Source: CAVWUA01 sp963758025 (lineage in GTDB: Bacteria; Planctomycetota; Planctomycetia; Isosphaerales; Isosphaeraceae). Taken from it: a DNA stretch of 64,000 nt. Shown here in pieces: positions 1 to 9,216 of this stretch. The notes beneath the pieces were generated by a model. That model saw nothing but the letters and a program-made list of their open reading frames with translations, did not search any database and was not told the DNA's origin. Position numbers and translations under genes: made by a program. Positions within the stretch are counted from its first letter, which is position 1. The number at the start of each line of letters is the position of its first letter. Location: NCBI GenBank assembly GCA_963758025.1, contig CAVWUA010000007.1, positions 186,001 through 250,000 on the forward strand, read 5' to 3'.

Positions 1-285
1 GACAACGTAGTTTCGCCAATCGGTCTGCGTGAGTTGCGAGAAGACGACCGTCAGAGTCATCATCATCAGGATCGGGTTGAGTAAGGTCCAGAGGAACCCC
101 AGGACCGAGCGCTGATAGCGCACGCGGAGATCCTGAACGACCATGTTCTGAATCACCGGCCAGAACCGAGCAAGTTGCCTCAGATCGTCGGCGATCATGC
201 CCAGCCAACGCGCCCGGGTCAATGCCGAGCGGGGCGGGGGAAAGAATTCCGTATGTGGAGGCGAGGCGCTCGTCCTTGTGTTCAT
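1..285 (-). CDS. ABC-2 type polysaccharide/O-antigen export permease, N-terminal part
   Basis: This gene runs off the left edge, so only the first 95 codons are visible. Read on the minus strand, the protein has an arginine/proline-rich head and then NMVVQDLRVRYQRSVLGFLW followed by TLLNPILMMMTLTVVFS. That is the hallmark start of ABC-2 permeases of the Wzm/TagG/KpsM type: a cytoplasmic interface helix with the (D/R)LKxRYKxSxLGxLW motif leading into the first membrane helix. These permeases pair with an ATPase to export surface polysaccharides; the partner would lie beyond the edge. The chosen ATG is at 285. A later ATG at 201 (MIADDLRQLARFW) is equally plausible, because the segment before it is low in complexity. 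The family call rests on this motif alone. Confidence 0.75.
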   Translation of the reverse strand, partial: MNTRTSASPPHTEFFPPPRSALTRARWLGMIADDLRQLARFWPVIQNMVVQDLRVRYQRSVLGFLWTLLNPILMMMTLTVVFSQLTQTDWRNYVV

Positions 286-575
286 GGATCTCGCTTCATC
301 CCTGAATGGCCTCCGGACCGATCGCGGCGGGGGCTGCACCTCCTCGCCGCCCGTGGCCGATCCTCCTGATCGCCACCGGACGTCGGCCCCTCTAGCAGCC
401 CGGCATATCGGCCGAACCGTTTCCGTCGCGCGGGCATCTTACGATGCCGACTCGATTTGGAAAAGGTCAACCTGTCAAATCCCGTCGAACGAAAAACCGA
501 CGACGGCCCTCAGCCATCTTGTATCGGCCTGATGATCGTCCAACTCGTGCCCGATCACATTTTTCCGCAAGACCG
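286..575. other. intergenic region, no gene seen
   Basis: About 290 bases separate the permease start from the chloride channel stop. It should hold the permease promoter and the end of the channel transcript. I see no conserved open frame, strong hairpin or RNA gene here. Confidence 0.5.
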
Positions 576-2513
576 TCAGACCCGCTCCAGCACTCCGTCT
601 CGTGCCGCGTCATGATGCCGAAGAGCGTTGATCTGCGCGGTATAGGTGGCGACCAGGTCGCGACGATTCAAGAGGCCGATCAGTTTCGACGGATCGTCCG
701 GCTCGACAACGGGAATCTCATCGACGTTCAGTTCGGTAAGCCTTCGAAGGGCCGTGTGCAGGTCATCCTCGGGTGTAACCGTCGAGACGGGCCTTGTGGC
801 GATATCGTCGGCCAGGACCAATGGCCCCCACTCGGCACCCAGCAACGCCAGTCGAACGTCGCGGAGGTTGAAAATGCCGGTCAGGCGTCCCTGAGAATTG
901 ACGACGGGAAAGAGTGTTTCGGTTGAGTTGGCTACTCGTCGGAGGATCTCGGCAAAGGCCATTGCCTCAGGAATCAGTTGCAGTCCTTCGCGGCGGATCT
1001 TGATCTGGCCAACTTTCAACCTTTCCAAGACGTCGATCACGAAATCGCCTTGGTGGGCGGGGCTATCAATCGGACTGCCGACTTGCTCCTCGTACAACGT
1101 CCAGCGCCGGGACAGAGCCATGTGCAGACCGCAAACCAACATGAGCGGCACGAGAAGACTGTAATTGCCGGCCATCTCGCTCACCATCAAAATCGAGGTG
1201 ATCGGGGTCTTGGATACGCCAGCGAAGAAACCTCCCATTCCGACCAAGGCGAATGCCGCTGGCCTCAGACCCCAGTCGGGGAACCAGGTAGCGAGCATCT
1301 GGCCGATCGCCCCACCTAGCATCCCACCGATGAAGACGGAAGGACCAAACACGCCACCACTGCCACCCGAACTGATCGTCAGACCAGTTGAGACGATCTT
1401 CAATAACGCCAGTCCCAGGAGCATCCACATACTCATGTTCGGCACGAATTCGGATTCCCCCGGCTGAAGCAAATCCATCGGCATCCCCAGGGCACCCCAC
1501 TGGACCCAGCCGTAGCCGCCGGCCATGACCTGCGGGAACTTCAGGGCAATTAGCCCGAGCATCAATCCTCCCAGTGCCGGCTTGACGTGCGGTGGGATGG
1601 GGATGCGGTGAAAGAAATGGTCACGGAGACCGTAGAAAATTCGCACATACAACCATCCCACCACGGTACAGATCAAGGCCAGCAAGACGAACATCGGAAG
1701 CTCTCGCAGACCGTGGAAGGCCAGACTCTGCGTGACGAAAATTGGCCGGGGGGTGATGAACAGCGCGAAGGTCGAATACGCTACGATCGAACTGGCCAGG
1801 CAAGGTAGAAGGGCCGACGCCTCGGTTGCGGCCGTCATGTAGAGCACTTCTCCGGCGAATAGTGCACCACCGAGGGGAGCGCGGAAAATCGCTCCGACCC
1901 CCCCCGCCGCGCCAGCGAGCATCAGTAACCGACGTTCATCGGGCGTGAGCTTCAGCAAGCGGCTCAGGAATGATCCAAATCCGGCTCCGATCTGTGCGAT
2001 CGGGCCTTCCTGACCGGCCGAACCACCAGTACCGATCGTAATGATCGAGGCGATTGACTTGATGAATGGAACCCGGGTGCGAATCTGACCGCCGCCCCGG
2101 TGAAACGAGCGGATCATGGCGTCTGTGCCGTGGCCCTCGGCCTCCGGTGCCCACGTAAAGACGATCAGGCCAGAGATCAGCCCGCCGATGGTCGGTATCA
2201 GCAACACGAGCCACCAGTAGTGCTCCACATTGGGAAGGAGAATCGCGTGTGCCGAACCCTCATTCGTCGGCGGCGGGCTGAACCCCATGACGCCGCCCAA
2301 CAGATGGTGAATCATCCACTCCAGGAGCTTCAGGAAAGCGACAGCTCCCAGACCCGAGACAACACCAACGACTGGACTACACACGGCCACCCTTCCGGCG
2401 CCGGGTGTCGCCCAGTAGGTTGCAATCCGGTTGAGCATTCGCCCGAATACGGCGAGGTTTTTACTAGGTAAGGTTGGATCGATGTCCTGGTCGGGGGCGA
2501 TCGGTTTGCTCAT
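576..2513 (-). CDS. ClC-family chloride channel or transporter with C-terminal CBS domains
   Basis: Inner-membrane anion channel or H+/Cl- exchanger, about 645 residues. The first ~430 residues are a hydrophobic multi-helix ClC core. The second signature appears as GTGGSAGQEGPIAQIG, placing the gating glutamate at about residue 169, and the third as GSGGVFGPSVFIGG. The first signature, GSGIP in classical ClC, is here GHGTD, as in many CBS-bearing bacterial homologues, so anion selectivity may differ. The last ~130 residues form a tandem CBS pair (IATRPVSTVTPEDDLHTALR, then ELNVDEIPVVEPDD), expected to bind an adenine nucleotide as a regulator. I chose the ATG at 2513 because GAGG lies about eight bases upstream; a GTG at 2534 would add seven residues. 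It is followed by trmB's stop upstream, so the two may be co-transcribed. Confidence 0.9.
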   Translation of the reverse strand: MSKPIAPDQDIDPTLPSKNLAVFGRMLNRIATYWATPGAGRVAVCSPVVGVVSGLGAVAFLKLLEWMIHHLLGGVMGFSPPPTNEGSAHAILLPNVEHYWWLVLLIPTIGGLISGLIVFTWAPEAEGHGTDAMIRSFHRGGGQIRTRVPFIKSIASIITIGTGGSAGQEGPIAQIGAGFGSFLSRLLKLTPDERRLLMLAGAAGGVGAIFRAPLGGALFAGEVLYMTAATEASALLPCLASSIVAYSTFALFITPRPIFVTQSLAFHGLRELPMFVLLALICTVVGWLYVRIFYGLRDHFFHRIPIPPHVKPALGGLMLGLIALKFPQVMAGGYGWVQWGALGMPMDLLQPGESEFVPNMSMWMLLGLALLKIVSTGLTISSGGSGGVFGPSVFIGGMLGGAIGQMLATWFPDWGLRPAAFALVGMGGFFAGVSKTPITSILMVSEMAGNYSLLVPLMLVCGLHMALSRRWTLYEEQVGSPIDSPAHQGDFVIDVLERLKVGQIKIRREGLQLIPEAMAFAEILRRVANSTETLFPVVNSQGRLTGIFNLRDVRLALLGAEWGPLVLADDIATRPVSTVTPEDDLHTALRRLTELNVDEIPVVEPDDPSKLIGLLNRRDLVATYTAQINALRHHDAARDGVLERV

Positions 2514-2571
2514 GAAAAGCCTCGTCCGGGACACTTCCCCCGCCAGAGAGGCGAGGACCGGGTGTCCCCGA

Positions 2572-3192
2572 TTATTTCAAACGGTAGTGGGCCCGATAGA
2601 TCGGCCGACCTTCGATCCGGTACTTGCGTTCGAAGTTCGTCAGGTAATCGAGGTCGTGTTCCGGGTCCTTCGGCTCGGGAATGGACTGGGGGGAAAATTC
2701 CGGGTGCGAGGCCATCAACTCCTGCATAACACCATAGTATTCTTCGACATCAGTGGCGATCCAGAAGTCACCACCCGGCTTCAATGCATGGGCCACATCC
2801 ACAACGAACGGCTCGCAAAACACGCGACGCTTGCGGTGCCGCTTCTTCCACCAGGGATCGGGGAAGTAAATGTGAACAGCGACGACACTTTGAGGCGGAA
2901 CGAACTCGTGCAGAAACCTTCGGGCGTCTCCCGCGACAAGACGAACGTTCCTGAGGTCCTTCTTCGCGATCCGCTCGACCGCCTTGCCGGCGTATTTTCG
3001 GGCCAATTCGATCCCTAGAAAATTGTGTGATGGCAGCGCTGTCGCCGCATTGGCCAGGAACAGACCTTTTCCTGAACCGATTTCCAGCTCGAGCGGATGG
3101 TCGTTACCGAAGACCTCGTCCCAGGAGACCGTGCTGTGCGGGTATTCCAGGGTAAAGGGGGTCAAATCGAGCGGCGGACGGGATGCAGTCAT
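2572..3192 (-). CDS. trmB: tRNA (guanine-N7-)-methyltransferase
   Basis: Class I SAM-dependent methyltransferase that makes m7G46 in the variable loop of tRNAs. The SAM-binding motif I is seen as ELEIGSGKGLFL, and the family hallmark is YFPDPWWKKRHRKRRVF, where the aspartate and basic patch contribute to catalysis and tRNA contact. The C-terminal FERKYRIEGRPIYRA matches the T-x-[FY]-E-x-[KR] region. From MTASRPPLDLTPF the product is 206 residues, normal for the family. A GTG at 3261 would add 23 residues that do not look like TrmB. The gene sits just downstream of the FabZ-like gene on the same strand, probably in one transcript. Confidence 0.93.
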   Translation of the reverse strand: MTASRPPLDLTPFTLEYPHSTVSWDEVFGNDHPLELEIGSGKGLFLANAATALPSHNFLGIELARKYAGKAVERIAKKDLRNVRLVAGDARRFLHEFVPPQSVVAVHIYFPDPWWKKRHRKRRVFCEPFVVDVAHALKPGGDFWIATDVEEYYGVMQELMASHPEFSPQSIPEPKDPEHDLDYLTNFERKYRIEGRPIYRAHYRLK

Positions 3193-3266
3193 TGCAGGAA
3201 ATCGGCTATTTGAGACGAGAAGAAAAAAACGGACGAGGCGACGGTCACGCCCTCCCGCCACCTAGA

Positions 3267-3758
3267 TCACGAGCGGCTAGATAGAGGCACGCCAATGATC
3301 CGGCCGTGGTAAACCATGTTCGGACCGACGAATCCCTGAGTTTCGAAGATCGTCTGTCGACGGTGGACACGGACGGCCTTGGCCGCCATCAACAGTCGAT
3401 CTCCCGGTCGAACTTGCCCCCGGAATCGCACGTCTTCCATCCCGCCGAAGCCGATGAACCCCCCCTCCTCGATCAACTCGAGTGCGTGGCAGTAATAACT
3501 ACAAAGCTGGGCGGCGCATTCGCAGATCAAGACGCCTGGAAGAAGCGGATAGCCCGGCATGTGGCCACGAACCCAGAACTCATCGGGTCGGACATCCTTG
3601 TACCCGACGATCAACTGATTCTCGCGGTCTAGCAGAACGATTCCAGAAAGGTGCTCCATCTCAAATCGTTGCGGATTAGCCTGGCGGATACCTTCCAGAT
3701 CGACGAGAACTCGGGACGTGTCGATCGTCTCCGGATCGACCAGGGCAACGGGCGGCAT
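3267..3758 (-). CDS. FabZ-like 3-hydroxyacyl-ACP dehydratase (hot-dog fold)
   Basis: A 163-residue single hot-dog domain protein. The core segment WVRGHMPGYPLLPGVLICE matches the FabZ active-site helix region (H-F-P-x-x-P-x-x-P-G-V-x-x-x-E), with a likely catalytic histidine near residue 85 and a glutamate/cysteine-containing helix after it. The family dehydrates 3-hydroxyacyl-ACP in fatty acid synthesis. Typical FabZ is about 145 residues and ends near an FRG-type strand (here DVRFRGQVRPGDRL), which fits. The neighbourhood contains no other fatty-acid gene, so it may be a specialised dehydratase or thioesterase-like paralogue rather than the housekeeping FabZ. AAAGGA lies nine bases before the ATG, which supports this start. 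Confidence 0.8.
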   Translation of the reverse strand: MPPVALVDPETIDTSRVLVDLEGIRQANPQRFEMEHLSGIVLLDRENQLIVGYKDVRPDEFWVRGHMPGYPLLPGVLICECAAQLCSYYCHALELIEEGGFIGFGGMEDVRFRGQVRPGDRLLMAAKAVRVHRRQTIFETQGFVGPNMVYHGRIIGVPLSSRS

Positions 3759-3963
3759 TCAATTCAATCCTTTCCCGCAGGCGGGGATTCAGCGCATGAC
3801 AAAGCGCAGGCGGGCCAACATCGAAGCCCGGCCTCATTAGTCAAAGCCGAGTCCGAATCAGGCTCGGGGTAGTCCGAGCGCCGGCCAAGACGTTATGATG
3901 CCTTGCATCCCCGCCGCCGACAAGGGGTTTTCACCCCCAAGACCGCAGCGAAGGCACCTCAAT

Positions 3964-4803
3964 ATGCTCCGTAACCCCAAAATTCTCAGGAAGCTCGGCA
4001 CGATGGTCGCTTACGGCTTTCCCCGAGGGGATGTCGGGATCGACCTCGACCTTGCGGTGCGATTGGGTGCCGAGGTCCTCGAAATCCTTCCCGACTGGCG
4101 TCAAGAACCAGATCCGCTCTCCCTCCGCAATCGCGTGGCCGACTGCGGCTTGACCATCCATAGTGCCCACGGATGCTGGGGAGGTAGGGCAATCCGAGCT
4201 GAGCGTGTGGATCTTGGTAATCTTGACGCTGACATCCGACAATCAAGTCTCGACGATCTTCGAACTTGTGTGGACTGGATCGCTACGGCCGGGGGTCAAT
4301 ATCTAGTGATCCACCCCGGCGGCCTTTCCGCCCCCGAGCAGGAGACGAGCCGCCGCGAAGCGTTGTCTGACGGACTCATCGCACTGGCTGATCACGCGCG
4401 CGGCTCGGGAGTGGTCGTCTGCGTCGAGAACATGCCTCCCGGCGTTTACCCGGGTAGCCGGACGGTGGACCTGGCAAAGTTAATCCACGAATTAGACCGC
4501 GACGAGTTGGCTCTGACTCTTGATACCGGGCATGCCAATATCACTTCCGACGCGGCCGCCGAAACCCTCGCCGCTGGAGCGAGGCTCCGTACTACGCATG
4601 TTCACGACAATAATGGCCGTCAGGACACTCATGAACCGCCCGGGTTGGGTACCGTGGACTGGGATGCCTGGATCGAGGCGCTCGATACGGTCGAGTATGA
4701 TGGACCAATCATGCTCGAATGTATCCGTCATCTCCGGCAGAACCCACAAAGTCTCAACACGCCGTTACGGGACCTGCTTTCACGTTTAACCACAGGATCC
4801 TGA
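3964..4803 (+). CDS. sugar phosphate isomerase/epimerase-like TIM-barrel protein
   Basis: Cytoplasmic protein of 279 residues with the xylose isomerase-like / AP-endonuclease 2 fold. Supporting segments, in order: VAYGFPRGDVGIDLDLAVRLGAEVLEI (barrel start), TIHSAHGCW (strand with metal-type histidine), YLVIHPGG, VVVCVENMPPG (metal-ligand glutamate), LTLDTGHANI (aspartate and histidine), RTTHVHDNNGRQDTHEPPGLGTVDW and IMLECI (last ligand glutamate). This order is characteristic of divalent metal-dependent sugar isomerases and epimerases, but the substrate cannot be read from sequence. The chosen ATG has a GAAGG stretch upstream; an earlier ATG at 3895 would add 23 proline- and arginine-rich residues unlikely to belong to the barrel. 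The gene is divergent from the FabZ-like gene. Confidence 0.85.
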   Translation: MLRNPKILRKLGTMVAYGFPRGDVGIDLDLAVRLGAEVLEILPDWRQEPDPLSLRNRVADCGLTIHSAHGCWGGRAIRAERVDLGNLDADIRQSSLDDLRTCVDWIATAGGQYLVIHPGGLSAPEQETSRREALSDGLIALADHARGSGVVVCVENMPPGVYPGSRTVDLAKLIHELDRDELALTLDTGHANITSDAAAETLAAGARLRTTHVHDNNGRQDTHEPPGLGTVDWDAWIEALDTVEYDGPIMLECIRHLRQNPQSLNTPLRDLLSRLTTGS

Positions 4804-4878
4804 ATCCAGTGAAATTGCCGATCGGACAGGTTTTGCCAATCGGACTGGCGTGTCGTTCTGTCTCATGCTGAGTCGATC

Positions 4879-5241
4879 ATGATCCATCGACCCTCATCGT
4901 ATCACTTCTGGCTCTGGATCGATGTGATTTTGGGCGGGATCTATGCTTTGATCCTCGCAATGACCGTGCTTTCCACGGTACACCGGCTGGTCGGGGTTCC
5001 CTGGGAACGGATTGGCATGATCGTCTTCGGAACTCTTCTCCTCTTTGTCGTCCTGGCGTTGCCGGTCTTGATCATCGCATTACTGGTTGCCGCCTGGTCT
5101 CCCTCCGCACACCTCAACGACCGCCACCGGAAGAGTCTGGCGGTTGTGATGTTTGAAAAGCTGCTGGTTCTCGATGTCATCATGGCAGTGACGCTCCTGA
5201 GCTTGGTGATCCTCTATCTGTTCCAGACCGAACTGGAATGA
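4879..5241 (+). CDS. small membrane protein of unknown function
   Basis: A 120-residue protein that I do not recognise. It has three strongly hydrophobic segments, near residues 9-32 (LWIDVILGGIYALILAMTVL), 43-72 (IGMIVFGTLLLFVVLALPVL and following) and 91-115 (LLVLDVIMAVTLLSLVILYL), so it is probably an inner-membrane protein with three helices. It follows the TIM-barrel gene by 75 bases on the same strand and could share its transcript. No charged or catalytic motif suggests an activity. Confidence 0.6.
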   Translation: MIHRPSSYHFWLWIDVILGGIYALILAMTVLSTVHRLVGVPWERIGMIVFGTLLLFVVLALPVLIIALLVAAWSPSAHLNDRHRKSLAVVMFEKLLVLDVIMAVTLLSLVILYLFQTELE

Positions 5242-5465
5242 GGTACTCAAGCGAACCCGTTCGGATTTTGAGGGTCCCTCTGGTTTCGCGGAGCGAGTCA
5301 AAGGAACCTGAATCCCAGGCCGTTTGATGAGTAATGGGTCCGGTTCGCCACTGCCGATAGACAAACTTGCTCGCGTCGCGGCCGGTGACACGAATGAGGC
5401 CGGATCTACGTCTTGCATCAGGACGCCGTGACAATTGGGAACCGCAGACTCCAGGAGGGAGCCTC

Positions 5466-7337
5466 ATGCCCTTGAACCGACGGACCGCCCTGGGGGTGAT
5501 GGGTACGCTGGGGGCGACGGCCCTGGTCGAACTGCCCGCGAGGGCAGGGGAGGAGGCGGTCCTGCCTCCAGTCTTCCCGTCACAGCCTCACCAAGGCGGG
5601 ATTCACGGCCGAATGACGGGCGCGAAGGCCGTGGTCGCTGCGCTCTGTATGGAAGGTACCCGTTGCGTCTTCGGAGTTCCGGGAGCTCAAAACAACGAGC
5701 TCTGGGACGCGATGAAGGGCCACGGGCTACCTTACATGCTCGTGACGCACGAAGGCTCGGCGAGCATCATGGCCGACGCTTCCGCCCGCGTGACAGGCGT
5801 TCCAGGAGTTTTTTGCGTTGTGCCGGGTCCGGGATTGACCAATGCCATGACAGGTATTGGCGAGGCCCTTTACGACAGCGTGCCGATCGTTGGGATCGTC
5901 ACCGACGTCATCCGAGGTCCGAGCGCGCCCATCGGTCAGGTCCACGGCTTGCCGAATGCCGCCCTCATGAGGCCGATCTGCAAGTCGGTGATCGAGGTCC
6001 GCCATCAGGGACAAATTCCAGGGGCGATCCATCAGGCATTCCGCATTGCCCGGGCGGGCGAGCCAGGACCCGTCGGCGTCGTGATTCCCTACGACCTCTA
6101 CAACAAGTTCTGGGATTATAACGAGCCGGTTCCTGTAAACCTCCCCTTACCGTTCGATGAGCAGGCCTATCGCCGGGCGCTCGGCCTGCTCTCAGACCGC
6201 CGACAACGCATCGGGATCTACGCCGGCATGGGCACACACGACGCCTCCCCCACGCTCGTGGCAGTTGCCGAGACGCTTCAGGCTCCGGTCGCCACCTCGG
6301 TCAGCGGCAAGGGAGCGATTCCTGATGGCCACCCCCTAGCCGTCGGCTGGGGCTACGGAACTTTCGGCACCCGCGCGGCCGAGAAGGCGTTCGAGGATGT
6401 CGATATCGTTCTCGCAGTTGGCGTGAAGTTCAGCGAGGTTTCCACCGCCAACTATAATCTTCCAAAGCATCACAAGATTATTCACGTCGATGCGAACCCA
6501 CACAATCTCGGTCGGAACGTGCCGACGTGTGTGAAGGTTCACGCGGATTCCTCGTTGTTCCTCAGCCGCATACTGGCCGATGCAGGGGCCATCCGTCGAC
6601 CCCCAAACCCCGCGCTTTATCAGAAAATCCGCGACGAACGCAGGAAGGACCATGAGGTCAATACGACGGTGAAAATCACCGACGGTGTCGATCCCATGAT
6701 TTTCCTGTCACACCTCCGCCCGTGCTCGGGCCCGAACGCGTTGATCTTTGTCGATGTAACGGCATCGACCCACTGGGCCTCCGAAGCCGTCGGTGTTCCT
6801 GCCCCCCGTCGTTACTTCACCCCAGCGGACAACCAGGCGATGGGCTGGGCGATTCCAGCGGCCGTTGGTGCGCAGCGCGTGCGTCCTGACCTGCCCGTCG
6901 TTTCCGTCGCCGGAGACGGTTGCTTCCTCATGGGGGGTCTGGAGGCCTCGTCCGCCGCTCGTGAAGGGCTACCGGTCAAGTTTTTTGTCTTCGACGACGG
7001 CACTTACCATTACATGCAAATGATCCAGGAGCCATCGTTCGGTCGCACTACAGCGACCGAATTGACCCGGCTGAATTTCGCCGCGATCGCCGCGGGTTTG
7101 CGTTTGGGCTACAACGAGATCGCCTGCAACGCCGACGTTTCATCCGGAATCGCCCGTGCCCTAGCCATGCCGGGTCCGGTGCTAACTCGCGTCTGCATCA
7201 GCTACGAAGGGCGTGATATTCGCTGGATGAAAGCGGTAAAGTCATCCTACCTCGACCACCTCTCGACAGGGCAAGCTCTTCGCTTAGCCTCACGAGTGGC
7301 AGTGCGGTCGCTGAATCCGCAACCAGACAATGATTGA
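5466..7337 (+). CDS. Tat-signal thiamine diphosphate enzyme, acetolactate synthase-like
   Basis: About 623 residues. The N-terminus (MPLNRRTALGVMGTLGATAL, then VELPARA) looks like a twin-arginine export signal, unusual for this family. The rest has the three-domain ThDP decarboxylase layout: a pyrimidine-binding domain with VTHEGSASIMADASAR (the catalytic-type glutamate) and PGPGLTNAMTGIGEA, a central FAD/nucleotide-like domain, and a PP-binding domain with GDGCFLMGGLE. The metal motif normally ends in NN, but here it reads VFDDGTYHYM, so the second ligand is aspartate. Resembles acetolactate synthase large subunits and oxalyl-CoA/sulfopyruvate-type decarboxylases; substrate unknown. AGGAGGGA sits seven bases before the ATG, fixing this start over an upstream ATG at 5367. 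No ilvN small subunit lies nearby. Confidence 0.82.
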   Translation: MPLNRRTALGVMGTLGATALVELPARAGEEAVLPPVFPSQPHQGGIHGRMTGAKAVVAALCMEGTRCVFGVPGAQNNELWDAMKGHGLPYMLVTHEGSASIMADASARVTGVPGVFCVVPGPGLTNAMTGIGEALYDSVPIVGIVTDVIRGPSAPIGQVHGLPNAALMRPICKSVIEVRHQGQIPGAIHQAFRIARAGEPGPVGVVIPYDLYNKFWDYNEPVPVNLPLPFDEQAYRRALGLLSDRRQRIGIYAGMGTHDASPTLVAVAETLQAPVATSVSGKGAIPDGHPLAVGWGYGTFGTRAAEKAFEDVDIVLAVGVKFSEVSTANYNLPKHHKIIHVDANPHNLGRNVPTCVKVHADSSLFLSRILADAGAIRRPPNPALYQKIRDERRKDHEVNTTVKITDGVDPMIFLSHLRPCSGPNALIFVDVTASTHWASEAVGVPAPRRYFTPADNQAMGWAIPAAVGAQRVRPDLPVVSVAGDGCFLMGGLEASSAAREGLPVKFFVFDDGTYHYMQMIQEPSFGRTTATELTRLNFAAIAAGLRLGYNEIACNADVSSGIARALAMPGPVLTRVCISYEGRDIRWMKAVKSSYLDHLSTGQALRLASRVAVRSLNPQPDND

Positions 7338-7353
7338 TGGATGGTATTTCGCG

Positions 7354-7379
7354 AGGATGGCAGAAAAAATCAGCCATCT
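7354..7379. terminator. possible weak bidirectional terminator between convergent genes
   Basis: GATGGC and GCCATC face each other across an A-rich loop between the convergent ThDP enzyme and purF stops. The loop is AGAAAAAATCA, so a T-run is present on the opposite strand only inside the loop. Weak support. Confidence 0.3.
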
Positions 7380-7399
7380 CCCCAAATCAATCAAACAAC

Positions 7400-8978
7400 T
7401 CACTCGTACGCCCGCATTCCGCCTGAGCCGTTGGCGTGGCAGACATCCCCCTCAGCGTCGATCTCGTAAAGGTGCTGACCGGTAGGAGTAGGATATTTGC
7501 CGGTAACACAGGCGCGGCAAAGGCGGTCGCTCTCCAGATTGACGGAGCGGGCCAGGGCGTCAACAGGCAGGTAGCGGAGACTATCGGCTCCGAGCTCCTC
7601 GGCCAGTCGTTGCTGGGCCGCTTCGGAAAGACCACCATCGGGCAAATCGGAGTACTTAGGAGCAACCAGTTCCCGGCGGGTGGACATATCGATTCCGTAA
7701 TAGCAAGGCGCGATGATCGGCGGACAGGCCACCCGCAGATGGATCTCACGCGCGCCACCACGTTCGCGGATCTCGCGCACAGCGCCCGCATCGTGGTCGA
7801 GCGAACGATGCTGTCCTCGACGAGGAGAACCCGTTTTCCCGACAAAACTTCCGGCAGGGGGGTGTACTTCAGGCGGACCTTCTGTTCACGATCGGCGGTG
7901 CCTTCGATGAACGTGCGACCGACGTAGCGATTACGCATCAAACCCTCGACGCTGGGCAGGCCCAGTTCGAAAGCCATCGCGTCGGCGGCCGCCTTGGCCG
8001 TGTCGGGTACCGGAACGACGATCGTGCCGACGTCAGTCGGCACGTCCTCCAGTCTCGCCAGTTCCTTACCCAGGGCTGCACGACTGAGATAAACCGAGCG
8101 GTCATCCAGGGTGCTGGCCACATTCGCGAAGTAAATCCATTCGAAGAAGCAGTGGGCCGGCTTCCGGGGCTCGGCAAAGCGCTCGATCCGCACGCCATCC
8201 TTTGGGTGGGCGATCACCATCGTGCCCGGTTCCAGGGATCGGACTTCCCTAAACCCCAGATTCGACAGCGGAATACTTTCGCTGGCCGCGGCGAAAAGAG
8301 GACCATTCTCGGCGATACACAAAGGGCGCAGTCCGAGGGGATCGCGTGCGACGATCAACTCTCCGTGCGCCGTCAGCAGCACAATGTTGTAGGCCCCATC
8401 GAACCGGCGGGCAAGGTTGCCAAAGACCTGGACCCAGTCGGTTTCATGACCGTGGTCCTGAAGTTCCCGACTGATAGAGTGCATCAGGATCTCTGTATCC
8501 GTATCACGCTTCAGGTGATAATCACCTTTATCGAGTAGCTCTTTCTTGAGCTGTCGGTAGTTGGTGAGCTGACCATTGAAGGCGACGGCAAACCACTTGC
8601 TCTTTCGGCCGTGCGCCGTTCAAAGGGCTGGGCGTAGCTCTTGTCCTCCGCGCCGCAGGTGGCGTAGCGAACATGACCGATGGCCGCCGGCCCGTCGTGG
8701 CAGCGGAGGATTGCGTCGAACTTTGCTTTGTGGTTCAGACGAAACGCCTCGGCGACCGTGCCCAGTTCCTTATGCGTCTCCAGCAAAGCCATTCGATCGG
8801 GACGGTAGCCGGTCATTCCTGCCGCAAGCTGTCCCCGGTTCTGCATGTCCAGCAGCATCCGGGGGATCAACCTGGCCACGCTATTGATATCATTAGGATC
8901 AGGTGCCAGCGCGGAAACCGGCTGCCCCGGCGCATGGTAAACAGCCGCCACGCCGCATTCGTGGTACAGTTCGCCCAT
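7400..8978 (-). CDS. purF: amidophosphoribosyltransferase, broken by two one-base shifts
   Basis: First committed enzyme of de novo purine synthesis, moving glutamine-derived ammonia onto PRPP. The N-terminal glutaminase domain starts MGELYHECGVAAVYH, with the nucleophile cysteine at residue 8; GHVRYATCG follows. The PRTase loop is VLLVEDSIVRSTTMRA. Cysteines in HCFFEWIYFA, APCYYGID and LCRACVTGKYPT match the four [4Fe-4S] ligands of the Bacillus-type enzyme. The reading frame breaks twice: near 8611-8617, after AQPFERR, continuing as GRKSKWFAVAFNGQL; and near 7779-7784, continuing as VREIRERGGAREIH. In both cases one base appears to be missing. Because the protein is otherwise intact and the gene is normally essential, sequence errors are more likely than a pseudogene. 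Divergent from proB. Confidence 0.9.
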
Positions 8979-9216
8979 GAGTGTGAAGGGTTCCCTGGAG
9001 GACCGATCTCATCCACGCTCTGGAAGAGACCGGCGGAGGCAAGAGGCACGAAAATCCGAGGCGGAGACCGCTTATCAGTTCGACTAGGACGCGCCGTGCC
9101 AATGATTATAATGTCGTCTTGCCACGCTGACAACCTGGACGATCGGCGTGGTCCTGGTTGCGTCCAGACCAATGCGTTTATTCCACCGATCCCGTAGTAT
9201 TCAGCAGGAACCGGCG

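Noticed and set aside
7400..8978. Programmed frameshifting in purF
   Set aside because: No slippery heptamer or downstream structure was seen at either break, and many other genes in the window show the same kind of shift.
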